From Caldatribacterium sp964426875 (lineage in GTDB: Bacteria > Atribacterota > Atribacteria > Atribacterales > Caldatribacteriaceae), in assembly GCA_964426875.1 (NCBI GenBank), contig CAYRSB010000027.1, positions 1-20,996 on the forward strand: a DNA stretch of 20,996 bases. The letters run 5' to 3'. The translations under genes and the position numbers were made by a program. Shown piece after piece: positions 1 through 6,455 of the stretch. A model generated the notes under the pieces. That model made no database searches, was not told where the DNA came from, and worked only from the letters and a program-made list of their open reading frames with translations. Numbering within the stretch: position 1 is the first letter of the stretch; each line of letters opens with the position of its first letter.

Positions 1-480
1 GCTCTGTACACCCTGCGTACTTTCCTTTTGGCTCTTTGTGATTCCTCAGGATAGAATGCAGCATAGATGTACCCATCGGCCCCAGAAGACCAGCCTTGAG
101 CATCCTCCTCCAGCATACCTTTCTCTTGGCCTTGGGAGTGTGGAGTCCACTCCTTATGAGGATTCTCCTTGGAGTTTCGTAGCTTGGCACCATGCCATGG
201 CTTTCAGAGAGTTTCTCCTGGAGGTGGAGGATGGATGATCTTCTCCAGCTCTTGAGGCACCCAGATATGGGGAGGGTGTGGGAGAAGTTTCCTGAGCAGT
301 CCCTCAAATCCCCGGGCTGTAAGGGGTTTCTTGAGCTGAAGAACCTGGTGGTAGCTTAACCCCGGAAGCTTTAAAGCAGCCTTCAGGGTTACGGATCTGC
401 CAATAACCCTGGAACACGGCGTATCCCTTCCTCCCGACCTCCGTGACAGGGTATCTTGCTATCTCCTTTTCCCCTTGAAG
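1..480 (-). pseudogene. decayed transposase, ISNCY/IS481-like, 5' part
   Basis: No intact reading frame spans this stretch, but the minus strand carries consecutive pieces of one transposase in different frames. From about 471 down, one frame reads KEIARYPVTEVGRKGYAVF. From 383 to 204 a second reads AALKLPGLSYHQVLQLKK and GFEGLLRKLL, a helix-turn-helix of the kind found at transposase N-termini. From about 235 down, a third reads LQEKLSESHGMVPSYETPRR and LIRSGLHTPKAKRK, like the linker before a DDE domain. From about 110 to base 1 another reads GYIYAAFYPEES, like the segment after the first catalytic Asp. The order is correct, and at least three frameshifts or deletions separate the pieces. 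The rest of the element would lie beyond base 1. Family assignment rests on motif memory; decay itself is directly visible. Confidence 0.65.
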
Positions 481-547
481 GACAAGATCTCTTGAGGAGG
501 AGTCTATTCTGTGTGTGACAGTCCAAAATTGAATCACAAAAAAATTG

Positions 548-576
548 TTGACAGTTCAGACAGGTGGTGGTAGCAT
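548..576 (+). promoter_or_regulatory. sigma-70-type promoter for the small exported protein
   Basis: TTGACA at 548-553 and TAGCAT at 571-576 are separated by 17 bp. The predicted transcription start near 583 leaves a short leader containing a G-rich Shine-Dalgarno run (GAAAGGGGGG) just before the ATG at 607. It lies close to the 5' end of the decayed transposase on the other strand. Confidence 0.6.
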
Positions 577-606
577 GAATCATTCTCTGAGAAAGGGGGG
601 GCAAAT

Positions 607-945
607 ATGCGGAAAGTTTTGCCCCTGGTTTTGGTTATTTCGGTAGTTTTTGCGTTGGTTACCACAGGGTGTGGCGCAACAGGTGGAGGGACACCACCAC
701 CCACGCAGCCGGTGGCATGCTCTTTGCGGGTTATCTCAAGTTGTGCAGCCTGCTGGGGGAATGTCTACGTTAATGGAATTCCTGCCGGGGTATACCTTGT
801 TGCCAATGGGGCAGCTGTGGTCAGTAATGTTCCCTGTGGTCAGATGGCAGCAGTACATCTTGTCGATGAGTTTGGTTGGGTCAGTCATACTGAGTATGTC
901 CAAGTTACTGGTCCGAACACTATTGTGAACTTTACCTACTGGTGA
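607..945 (+). CDS. small exported protein, probable lipoprotein with PEGA-like fold
   Basis: This 112-residue protein begins with a clear export signal: MRK, a hydrophobic stretch over residues 4-19, then LVTTGCG. Cys22 could be a lipidation site, although the usual Leu at -3 is replaced by Thr. After a short Gly/Pro/Thr-rich linker (GGGTPPPTQP), residues 37-112 alternate in a beta-strand pattern: CSLRVISSC, GNVYVNGIPAGVY, VPCGQMAAVHLVDEFG, IVNFTYW. The VYVNG..AG and NVPCG elements resemble PEGA-type surface modules (usually V.VDG...G, then LPPG). Four Cys in the mature part (37, 45, 48, 76) could form disulfides. It has its own promoter and G-rich ribosome binding site and no operon partner. 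Its function is unknown. The gene looks real because it has a signal, a linker and a compact domain. Confidence 0.75.
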   Translation: MRKVLPLVLVISVVFALVTTGCGATGGGTPPPTQPVACSLRVISSCAACWGNVYVNGIPAGVYLVANGAAVVSNVPCGQMAAVHLVDEFGWVSHTEYVQVTGPNTIVNFTYW

Positions 946-962
946 TAGTTCTACTGCAAGTG

Positions 963-1406
963 TCATGCAGGTTCTTGAATTCTTGAGCAGGGTCTCCGGG
1001 GTAGTGCTTCTGCCCCGGGCCCGAGATTATGCGGGGTGAGCCACGCCTCTCCTGTAGAGCTTTGATCTTGAGCTATTTTACACCCTTTTTCCTCACTGAA
1101 TTTCCTCTTCAAGAGTTCCCTTAACAATGTATCCAGTCTCCTTCTCCATTCTCCCACGCTGAGTTCTTGCCTTATTCCCTGTAATTTTTCCTTCACCCGA
1201 AAAGAGACCTCCACACACTCTGTGAGGGGTCTTGGGTGTCTCATAGACCCTCTTGCACACCCTCCCCTTTTCAAGGACTCTGGGGTCATATTGAAAGAGA
1301 TACTCCTTTTTGAGAGCTCTTCAATACCAAAGGCGAGGACGAGATAGAGTCTTTCCATCCATAGGTATCCTGCAAGGGCAAAACATCTCTTTTGATCTTG
1401 AGGCAC
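963..1406 (-). CDS. uncertain hypothetical protein with a ribbon-helix-helix-like segment
   Basis: A 147-codon frame opens with GTG at 1406; an ATG at 1358 is an alternative start. No family is recognised over the whole length. The middle reads VEVSFRVKEKLQGIRQEL then SVGEWRRRLDTLLREL, a strand-helix-helix pattern resembling CopG/Arc-type DNA-binding domains. The last 40 or so residues (Pro/Gly/Arg-rich) do not look natural and may be read-through past a lost stop. There is no convincing ribosome binding site. It may be a decayed gene or a second fragment of mobile-element debris, since the neighbouring 1-480 region is clearly decayed. The rest of 946-1554 shows no other gene, only a 6-bp CCGGGG/CCCCGG hairpin at 996-1018 without a T-run. 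Confidence 0.25.
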   Translation of the reverse strand: MPQDQKRCFALAGYLWMERLYLVLAFGIEELSKRSISFNMTPESLKRGGCARGSMRHPRPLTECVEVSFRVKEKLQGIRQELSVGEWRRRLDTLLRELLKRKFSEEKGCKIAQDQSSTGEAWLTPHNLGPGAEALPRRPCSRIQEPA

Positions 1407-1554
1407 TCAGAGTACCCTTTCTTCCCCCTCTGGAGCCTGGTTTTCTCTGAGATTCACCTTCCCCCTTGAGCATTTTTCCCTCCGGGGCGAGGTGGTACTG
1501 ACTCAGGAGGTAGTATATCCTTCACAGGCATTTTCCATTATCTAGTGCGAATCA

Positions 1555-1583
1555 TTGACAGAGCATGAGAAAGTATTTATAAT
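1555..1583 (+). promoter_or_regulatory. consensus promoter of the secE-nusG-rpl operon
   Basis: TTGACA at 1555-1560, an exact 17-bp spacer, and TATAAT at 1578-1583 match the sigma-70 consensus at every position. Transcription should start near 1590, leaving a leader of about 28 nt before secE. Such strength suits a ribosomal protein operon. Confidence 0.88.
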
Positions 1584-1617
1584 CTCAACGAATTTACTTT
1601 CGTAGAGCAAAGGATGG

Positions 1618-1821
1618 GTGACGATTTTGATCCGCTGGTTTCGTTCTCTTAAGAATTATTTTGTCGAAGCCTGGAATGAACTGCGAAGGGTTACCTGGCC
1701 CGGTCGCAAGGAGCTCTGGAACAGTACCCTTACAGTCCTTGTGGTGATCGTGATTTTGGGGATTTTCCTTGGTGTTATAGACCTTCTGCTCACCTTCCTC
1801 ATGGGATTGTATCTTCGGTAG
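1618..1821 (+). CDS. secE: preprotein translocase subunit SecE
   Basis: This 67-residue single-span subunit of the SecYEG channel stabilises SecY in the cytoplasmic membrane. The conserved amphipathic segment (FVEAWNELRRVTWPGRKELWNST, residues about 15-37) holds the family signature ELRRVTWP. It is followed by one membrane helix (about 38-62), the usual single-span bacterial short form. The GTG at 1618 is preceded very closely by AAGGATGG. A TTG at 1627 with wider spacing is possible and would remove three residues. It is the first gene behind the consensus promoter and lies 23 bp upstream of nusG, the near-universal bacterial order. The tRNA-Trp and rpmG genes often found just upstream are absent here. 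Confidence 0.95.
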   Translation: MTILIRWFRSLKNYFVEAWNELRRVTWPGRKELWNSTLTVLVVIVILGIFLGVIDLLLTFLMGLYLR

Positions 1822-1844
1822 AGCGGTGGAGGGTATAGGAACTC

Positions 1845-2366
1845 ATGCAGCGTCGGTGGTATGTAGTCCATACTTTGGCAGGAAGCGAGCATAAGGTAAA
1901 GGCCAATCTTGAGCGTCGCATCACCTCTATGGGGATGCAGGACCAGATTTTCCAGGTCGTGGTTCCTATGGAGGAAACGATTGAGGCTCGGAGGGGAAAA
2001 AAGCGTTTTACCAAGCGCAAGGTCTTTCCCGGATACGTTATGGTGGAGATGATCATGAACGACCGTTCCTGGTATGTGGTGCGGAACACCCCGGGAGTCA
2101 CCGGTTTTGTGGGCTCGGGGATGCGGCCGGAACCCCTGAGTGACGAAGAAGTCAAGGTTATTCTTCGTCAGGCCGGAATAGAGAAAAAGCCCCGTCTGGA
2201 CATCGAAAAGGGCGAAGTGGTGAAAGTCATCTCCGGTCCCTTCCTGAACTACACCGGAGCGGTGGAGAGTGTCGACCATGAGCGGGGCAAAGTCACTGTT
2301 CTTCTCTCTATATTCGGTCGAGAGACTCCGGTAGAGCTTGAGTTCTCTGACGTTGAAAAACTCTAA
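1845..2366 (+). CDS. nusG: transcription termination/antitermination factor NusG
   Basis: NusG binds the RNA polymerase clamp helices and promotes processivity. It links polymerase to Rho or to the ribosome through S10. The 173-residue protein opens with the NGN domain (RRWYVVHTLAGSEHKVKANLE, then KRKVFPGYVMVEM and WYVVRNTPGVTGFVG) and ends with a KOW domain from about residue 120 (GEVVKVISGPF, TGAVESVDHERGKVTVLLSIFGR). Length and domain order are standard, with no extra inserted domain. The ATG at 1845 follows GGAGGG and AGGA motifs. It sits between secE and rplK, with 14 bp to rplK, and is expected to be co-transcribed with them. Confidence 0.97.
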   Translation: MQRRWYVVHTLAGSEHKVKANLERRITSMGMQDQIFQVVVPMEETIEARRGKKRFTKRKVFPGYVMVEMIMNDRSWYVVRNTPGVTGFVGSGMRPEPLSDEEVKVILRQAGIEKKPRLDIEKGEVVKVISGPFLNYTGAVESVDHERGKVTVLLSIFGRETPVELEFSDVEKL

Positions 2367-2380
2367 AGAGGTGGAAAGTT

Positions 2381-2809
2381 ATGGCAAAGAAGATTGTGGC
2401 GATAGTGAAGCTTCAGATACCTGGAGGTATGGCTACACCGGCACCTCCGGTGGGGCCAGCCCTGGGGCAGCACGGCGTCAACATCATGGAATTCTGCAAG
2501 GCGTTCAATGCCCAGACCGAAAAGGACCGGGGGGTTCTCACTCCCGTTGAAGTTACCATTTATTCGGACCGTTCCTTCACTTTTGTGTGTAAGACCCCAC
2601 CGGCCTCTTTCCTCATCCGTCAAGCCTTGGGGATTGAGAAGGGTTCCGGTGAGCCAAACAGAGCCAAGGTGGGGAAGATCACCCGTTCAAAGATCCGCGA
2701 AATAGCGGAGAAAAAGATGCCGGACCTCAACACCACCAGCATCGAGGCGGCAATGCGCATCATAGAGGGTACGGCGCGGAGCATGGGTGTTGAGGTTGTC
2801 GAGGGTTGA
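2381..2809 (+). CDS. rplK: 50S ribosomal protein L11
   Basis: L11 binds the GTPase-associated region of 23S rRNA at the base of the L7/L12 stalk. At 142 residues it has the normal length. The N-terminal domain shows KLQIPGGMATPAPPVGPALGQ, the Pro-rich signature. The C-terminal RNA-binding domain has TPPASFLIRQALG, KVGKITRSKIREIAEKKMPDLN and a typical end (AMRIIEGTARSMGVEV). The ATG at 2381 follows AGAGGTGG. The gene ends 17 bp before the rplA start, consistent with the usual rplK-rplA pair. No L1-binding structure was obvious near the start by eye. Confidence 0.97.
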   Translation: MAKKIVAIVKLQIPGGMATPAPPVGPALGQHGVNIMEFCKAFNAQTEKDRGVLTPVEVTIYSDRSFTFVCKTPPASFLIRQALGIEKGSGEPNRAKVGKITRSKIREIAEKKMPDLNTTSIEAAMRIIEGTARSMGVEVVEG

Positions 2810-2826
2810 GGCAGGGAGGAATTCTT

Positions 2827-3543
2827 ATGGCAGAGAGAAGCAAGCGATATCTTGCTCTGAAGGGGAGGGTTGAACCGGGTAAGCTCTACGAGCCGGAGGC
2901 AGCGGTTCGCCTTCTGAAGGAGATGGCCAGCACCCGTTTTGATGAGACGGTGGAAGTAGCTTTCAACCTTAGTATTGACCCAAAACAGGCAGACCAGCAG
3001 GTTCGGGGCACGGTCGTTCTCCCGCACGGGACGGGCAAAAAGGTCCGGGTGCTCGTCTTTGCCCAGGGTGAGAAGGCCAAGGAAGCACAGGAAGCGGGAG
3101 CAGATTACGTCGGCGGCGAGGAACTGGTAGAGAAAATCCAGAAAGGGTGGCTTGATTTTGATGCTGCCGTGGCTACCCCGGACATGATGCGTATTGTGGG
3201 GCGTCTGGGAAAGATTCTCGGTCCCCGAGGGCTTATGCCCAACGCTAAGACGGGGACAGTAACCTTCGACATCGCTCAGGCGGTGCGGGAGATCAAAAGC
3301 GGGAGAATCGAGATCCGTAACGACAAATTCGGTAACGTGCATCTGCCGGTCGGCAAAGTCTCTTTTACCGAGGAGCAGATTCTCGACAACTTCTATGCTG
3401 TTTTGGACGCCGTCTTGCGCCTGAAACCCTCGGCGGCCAGGGGTCGATACATCAAAAAGATTGTTCTCTCCCTCACCATGAGCCCGGGTGTTCCCGTGGA
3501 TGTGAATGCTGCTTTAGTCCAGATGGAAAAGAGGGCGGCCTGA
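2827..3543 (+). CDS. rplA: 50S ribosomal protein L1
   Basis: L1 forms the mobile L1 stalk on 23S rRNA, helps release deacylated tRNA, and in many bacteria represses its own operon. The 238 residues include KRYLALKGRVEPGKLYEPEA, the strand RVLVFAQGEKAKEAQEAGAD, and the family signature around GRLGKILGPRGLMPNAKTGT, followed by KSGRIEIRNDKFGNVHLPVGK. The frame is open back to a TTG at 2806, but the ATG at 2827 is preferred because GGGAGGA sits 8-9 bases before it and MAERSKRY is a normal L1 start. A 142-bp leader separates it from rplJ. Confidence 0.97.
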   Translation: MAERSKRYLALKGRVEPGKLYEPEAAVRLLKEMASTRFDETVEVAFNLSIDPKQADQQVRGTVVLPHGTGKKVRVLVFAQGEKAKEAQEAGADYVGGEELVEKIQKGWLDFDAAVATPDMMRIVGRLGKILGPRGLMPNAKTGTVTFDIAQAVREIKSGRIEIRNDKFGNVHLPVGKVSFTEEQILDNFYAVLDAVLRLKPSAARGRYIKKIVLSLTMSPGVPVDVNAALVQMEKRAA

Positions 3544-3685
3544 AGAGAAGAGAGCGTACAGCCGAATAGAGTATGGGCCTGAGAACCGGGGGCGAAAAAG
3601 CTTAAAAATCCTGGGGAGGCTGGTTCAAGAGAAGACTCCTCAGAGGAGTCTTCTCTTTTTTGTGGAGAAAGGAGGTCGGTGATTT
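3544..3685 (+). promoter_or_regulatory. ribosomal protein L10 leader (autoregulatory mRNA region)
   Basis: The 142 bases between rplA and rplJ are much longer than the other gaps in this operon. They contain an upstream structured-looking part (about 3550-3620, with GAGAACCGGGGGCG) followed by a strong terminator hairpin and then the rplJ ribosome binding site. L10 leaders are known in many bacteria: the L10-L7/L12 complex binds the leader, and in some species controls a terminator. Position and layout fit that class. The conserved L10-binding kink-turn was not verified base by base. Confidence 0.65.
3627..3661 (+). terminator. intrinsic terminator/attenuator ahead of rplJ
   Basis: AAGAGAAGACTCCT (3627-3640) and AGGAGTCTTCTCTT (3644-3657) form a perfect 14-bp stem with a three-base loop (CAG). 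The T-run at 3656-3661 overlaps the end of the stem. It ends 24 bases before the rplJ start and so would block the downstream genes unless read-through is allowed. A regulated attenuator within the L10 leader explains this best. Confidence 0.85.
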
Positions 3686-4213
3686 TTGGAGAAAAGCGAG
3701 AAGGAAAGGATTATCGAAGAACTTCAGAGCAAGTTGAAGCAAAGCCAGGCAGTATTTGTGGTCGGCTATCTCGGTATGGACGTTCCCTTGGTGGAGCAGT
3801 TGCGCCGGAGTCTGCGCAGTGTCGAGGGAGAATTCAAAGTGGCCAAGAACACTCTTATGCGTATTGCCCTCTCGAGGGTCGGTATGCTGCAGGAGGACCA
3901 TCTCCTCAGAGGACAGAATGCCTTTGTGTTCTCGTACCGCGATGTGGTGCAGGTGGCCAAGGCTCTGGCGGACTTTGCCAGGAAGTTCCCCCAACTGGAG
4001 ATGAAGGGAGGCTTTTTAGGGACAAGGCTTCTCACCGCCCAGGACGTTCAGCGCCTTTCCGAGCTCCCCTCCCGCGAGGAGCTTCTGGCCCGGGTGGCAG
4101 GTGGTATTGCTGCTCCCCTGGTGGGACTTTTGGCAGTATTGCAGGGTGTTATGCGGAACTTCGTGTTCGTGTTGAAAGCCGTTGAGGAGAAAAAGAGAGA
4201 GAAGGAGGCATGA
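3686..4213 (+). CDS. rplJ: 50S ribosomal protein L10
   Basis: L10 anchors L7/L12 dimers to the ribosome stalk base and recruits translational GTPases through them. The 175-residue protein has the N-terminal rRNA-binding domain (QAVFVVGYLGMDVPLVEQLRR, EFKVAKNTLMRIAL) and a central region ending in LPSREELLARVAGGIAAPL. A C-terminal helix (VLQGVMRNFVFVLKAVEEKK) provides the L7/L12 docking sites. The TTG at 3686 is supported by a full anti-16S match (AAAGGAGGT, 3668-3676) nine bases upstream. It follows the attenuator hairpin and lies 3 bp before rplL, so translation of the two is probably coupled. Confidence 0.96.
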   Translation: MEKSEKERIIEELQSKLKQSQAVFVVGYLGMDVPLVEQLRRSLRSVEGEFKVAKNTLMRIALSRVGMLQEDHLLRGQNAFVFSYRDVVQVAKALADFARKFPQLEMKGGFLGTRLLTAQDVQRLSELPSREELLARVAGGIAAPLVGLLAVLQGVMRNFVFVLKAVEEKKREKEA

Positions 4214-4216
4214 GGC

Positions 4217-4600
4217 ATGACGAAGGAGGAAATCATTGAAGCGATTGAGAAGATGACAGTGCTGGAGCTCGCAGAACTTGTGAAGGCTCTAGAAGAGAAA
4301 TTCGGCGTCTCGGCGGCGATGCCTGTGGCACAGGTTGCAGCTCCTGTAGCCGGAGCACAAGCCCAGGCACCGGCCGAGGAAGAGGAGAAGACCGAGTTTG
4401 ATGTCATCCTGAAGAGTGCCGGAGCACAGAAACTTCAGGTCATCAAAGAGGTCCGAGCCATCACCGGTCTTGGTCTTAAAGAGGCCAAGGACCTCGTGGA
4501 CAATCCGCCCAAGCCCGTCAAAGAGGGCATCAGCAAGAAGGAAGCCGAGGAGATTAAGGCAAAGCTCGAAGCTGTGGGCGCTGAGGTAGAGATTAAGTAA
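4217..4600 (+). CDS. rplL: 50S ribosomal protein L7/L12
   Basis: L7/L12 is the multicopy acidic stalk protein that recruits elongation factors. The N-terminal dimerisation helices (residues 1-33, VLELAELVKALEEKFGV) lead to an Ala/Pro/Glu hinge (QVAAPVAGAQAQAPAEEEEK). The C-terminal domain contains KLQVIKEVRAITGLGLKEAKDLVD and ends KLEAVGAEVEIK. Its 127 residues match the usual length. The ATG at 4217 has an upstream AAGGAGGC. It is the last gene of the operon: no rpoB follows in this window, unlike in most bacteria. Confidence 0.97.
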   Translation: MTKEEIIEAIEKMTVLELAELVKALEEKFGVSAAMPVAQVAAPVAGAQAQAPAEEEEKTEFDVILKSAGAQKLQVIKEVRAITGLGLKEAKDLVDNPPKPVKEGISKKEAEEIKAKLEAVGAEVEIK

Positions 4601-4610
4601 CCCCAAAAGT

Positions 4611-4677
4611 CGGGAGATCGGGGAGTGCCCGGTCTCCCGTTCCGGGTCCTCACTGCCCGATCCATCGGCTGGGCAGT
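4611..4677 (+). terminator. tandem hairpins at the end of the ribosomal operon
   Basis: Two stem-loops follow rplL. The first is CGGGAGATCGGG (4611-4622) against CCCGGTCTCCCG (4628-4639), 12 bp including one T.G wobble. The second is ACTGCCC (4652-4658) against GGGCAGT (4671-4677). Neither is followed directly by a T-run; a pyrimidine-rich stretch (CTTTCCTTCTTCTCTTTTT) comes at about 4692-4710. They could end transcription or protect the 3' end. The remaining gap to 4878 has no gene that I can support. Confidence 0.5.
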
Positions 4678-4878
4678 ACTTCCCAAGAATCCCTTTCCTT
4701 CTTCTCTTTTTGGGAGTCACCCTTGAATGTTCCAAGCGGCTTCTCTTTCCAACGGTTCCTGGATTTCTGCGCTGTAGCCCTATGCAGGGGACCGGCAATC
4801 TCGGGAGGATTTGGGAGGGGAAAAGGCCAAAGTTCCAAAAGGTACAGGCGCAAAATTTTTGGTGCTTTGGTGCGTCAC

Positions 4879-4906
4879 TTGCAGTACCCTATTGTCAAGA
4901 TATACT
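4879..4906 (+). promoter_or_regulatory. promoter of the GH1 glycosidase gene
   Basis: TTGCAG at 4879-4884 and TATACT at 4901-4906 are spaced by 16 bp. The predicted start is near 4913, 31 bases before the ATG at 4944. A strong AAGGAGGG ribosome binding site sits at 4927-4934. The LacI-type motif found at 6407 is not present around this promoter. Confidence 0.6.
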
Positions 4907-4943
4907 TTGCACCCTTTAGCAGTCATAAGGAGGGAATCTCGGG

Positions 4944-6311
4944 ATGGCACAGTGGATTCGGTTTCCGGAGGGTTTTCTGTGGGGAGCGACGACATCGGCG
5001 TATCAAATCGAAGGGGCCTGGGATGTTGACGGGAAGAGCGAATCTATCTGGGATCGCTTTACTCATACTCCGGGCAAAATCTACCGGGGGGATACGGGTG
5101 ATGAGGCCTGTAATCACTACCACCGTTACCCTGAGGACGTGGCGTTGATGAAAACCATAGGCCTGAAAGCCTACTGTTTTTCCGTAGCCTGGACGAGGAT
5201 TTTGCCCGAGGGGTATGGCCGGGTGAACCAGGCTGGTTTGGATTTCTATCGTCGCCTTGTGGATACCCTGCTTGAGGCAGGAATTCAGCCCTTCGTCATG
5301 CTGTACCACTGGGACCTGCCTCAGTGCCTTGAGGACCAGGGTGGCTGGCCGACACGTTCTGTGGCTTTGGCGTTTATAGAGTATGCCGATGTGGTGAGCC
5401 GTTCCCTGGGGGACCGGGTCAAGTATTGGGTAACCCACAATGAACCGGCAGTCGTAAGCTGGCTGGGGTATTACACCGGTGAACATGCACCGGGGAGAAA
5501 AGACCTGACTGCAGCCATACGAGCCAGCCATCATCTTCTTCTCTCCCACGGCTGGGTGGTGCCGGTGATACGTCGGAACAGTCCTTCCTGCGAGGTAGGT
5601 ATCATCCTCAACGTCAACTGGATTGTTCCCGCCTCCCAGAGCCCCTACGATCGTGAACTGGCCTCTCAGGTTGACGGCATGTGGGTGCGGTGGTTCTTTG
5701 ACCCGCTCCGCGGGCGGGGGTATCCTGACGATATAGTGTCCTGCTGGACCAGTACCGGGGTCTTGCCCCGTGGCCTTGACTTCGTTCGGCCTGGGGACAT
5801 GGAGGCAATCTGTACGCCCTGTGACTTCTTCGGGGTGAACTACTACACCCGTACCATCGTGCGCGCCGATGTGTTGGACAATGATCCGCCAGTTGTACTC
5901 CCGGCACCGGAAGGCCCTGACTATTGGAGTGAGATGGGGTGGGAAAATTGCCCCGATGGCCTTCTTGCAGTACTGTCCCGTCTCTCTTTTCACTACCATT
6001 TGCCCAAATTGTACATTACCGAGAATGGTGTCAGTTATTCCGACGGCCCAGATGAGCGTGGTGTCATTCAGGATTATCGTCGAATACGCTATCTGCAGGA
6101 GCATCTTGTAGCCCTTCACCGGGCACTCGGCCTGGGTATTCCAGTCAAAGGGTACTTTGTTTGGTCCCTTTTGGATAATTTTGAGTGGGCCTGGGGGTAT
6201 TCCCAGCGCTTTGGCCTGGTCTGGGTAGACTATGCTACCCAGAAGCGCCTGCTCAAGGGAAGTGCCTACTGGTACTCTCAGGTGATTCGGGATAATGGAT
6301 TTGCCTTGTGA
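4944..6311 (+). CDS. family 1 glycoside hydrolase, probable beta-glucosidase
   Basis: This retaining beta-glycosidase has a (beta/alpha)8 barrel and acts on beta-glucosides or beta-galactosides. At 455 residues it has the standard length and no signal peptide, so it is cytoplasmic. Family signatures are complete: FLWGATTSAYQIEGA (Q22 in the sugar site), YHWDLPQ (H122), THNEP with acid/base Glu167, GVNYYTR (Asn299/Tyr300), YITENG with nucleophile Glu360, and VWSLLDNFEWAWG (Trp407, Glu414, Trp415). Residue 78 is Cys in YCFSVAWTRILPEG, where YRFS is usual. It has its own promoter and ribosome binding site and lies upstream of the LacI regulator and ABC importer, so its substrate is probably the disaccharide or oligosaccharide brought in by that importer. 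Beta-galactosidase or 6-phospho-beta-glucosidase activity cannot be excluded; no PTS gene is nearby. Confidence 0.95.
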   Translation: MAQWIRFPEGFLWGATTSAYQIEGAWDVDGKSESIWDRFTHTPGKIYRGDTGDEACNHYHRYPEDVALMKTIGLKAYCFSVAWTRILPEGYGRVNQAGLDFYRRLVDTLLEAGIQPFVMLYHWDLPQCLEDQGGWPTRSVALAFIEYADVVSRSLGDRVKYWVTHNEPAVVSWLGYYTGEHAPGRKDLTAAIRASHHLLLSHGWVVPVIRRNSPSCEVGIILNVNWIVPASQSPYDRELASQVDGMWVRWFFDPLRGRGYPDDIVSCWTSTGVLPRGLDFVRPGDMEAICTPCDFFGVNYYTRTIVRADVLDNDPPVVLPAPEGPDYWSEMGWENCPDGLLAVLSRLSFHYHLPKLYITENGVSYSDGPDERGVIQDYRRIRYLQEHLVALHRALGLGIPVKGYFVWSLLDNFEWAWGYSQRFGLVWVDYATQKRLLKGSAYWYSQVIRDNGFAL

Positions 6312-6379
6312 GGGGTAAGTCCCCTTTGGGGTCTGGGAAGAGTAGTTTCTGTCCGGGCGAAAAATTTGGAGTACCCTTC

Positions 6380-6407
6380 TTGATTTTTTTGTGCGATCCA
6401 TTATACT
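6380..6407 (+). promoter_or_regulatory. promoter of the LacI-family regulator gene
   Basis: TTGATT (6380-6385) and TATACT (6402-6407) are separated by 16 bp. The expected start site falls inside the adjacent palindromic operator, so a bound repressor would block initiation. It may also serve the downstream importer, because no clear promoter is visible in 7494-7619. Confidence 0.65.
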
Positions 6408-6434
6408 GTAAGCGATTACATGTAATCGCTTACA
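6407..6434 (+). promoter_or_regulatory. double LacI-type operator, perfect 28-bp palindrome
   Basis: TGTAAGCGATTACA (6407-6420) is followed directly by its exact reverse complement TGTAATCGCTTACA (6421-6434). Each 14-mer is itself a near palindrome of the form TGTAA-N-CG-N-TTACA, the classic LacI/CcpA-type operator layout. The palindrome abuts the promoter -10 box and lies 22 bp before the regulator gene, so autorepression is likely. Confidence 0.85.
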
Positions 6435-6455
6435 ATCACGGGGGATTCCAAGGAG

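Noticed and set aside
38..238. 66-codon plus-strand frame
   Set aside because: It lies opposite the decayed transposase pieces, has no ribosome binding site and no protein-like pattern.
996..1018. CCGGGG/CCCCGG hairpin after the small exported protein gene
   Set aside because: The stem is only 6 bp with an 11-base loop and no T-run, so it does not support a terminator call.
6311..6325. AGGGG/CCCCT hairpin just after the GH1 stop
   Set aside because: A 5-bp stem followed by only three T is too weak to call a terminator.
4923..6401. 492-codon minus-strand frame over the GH1 gene
   Set aside because: It is antisense to a gene with all family motifs and shows no recognisable domain; its length reflects codon bias of the real gene.
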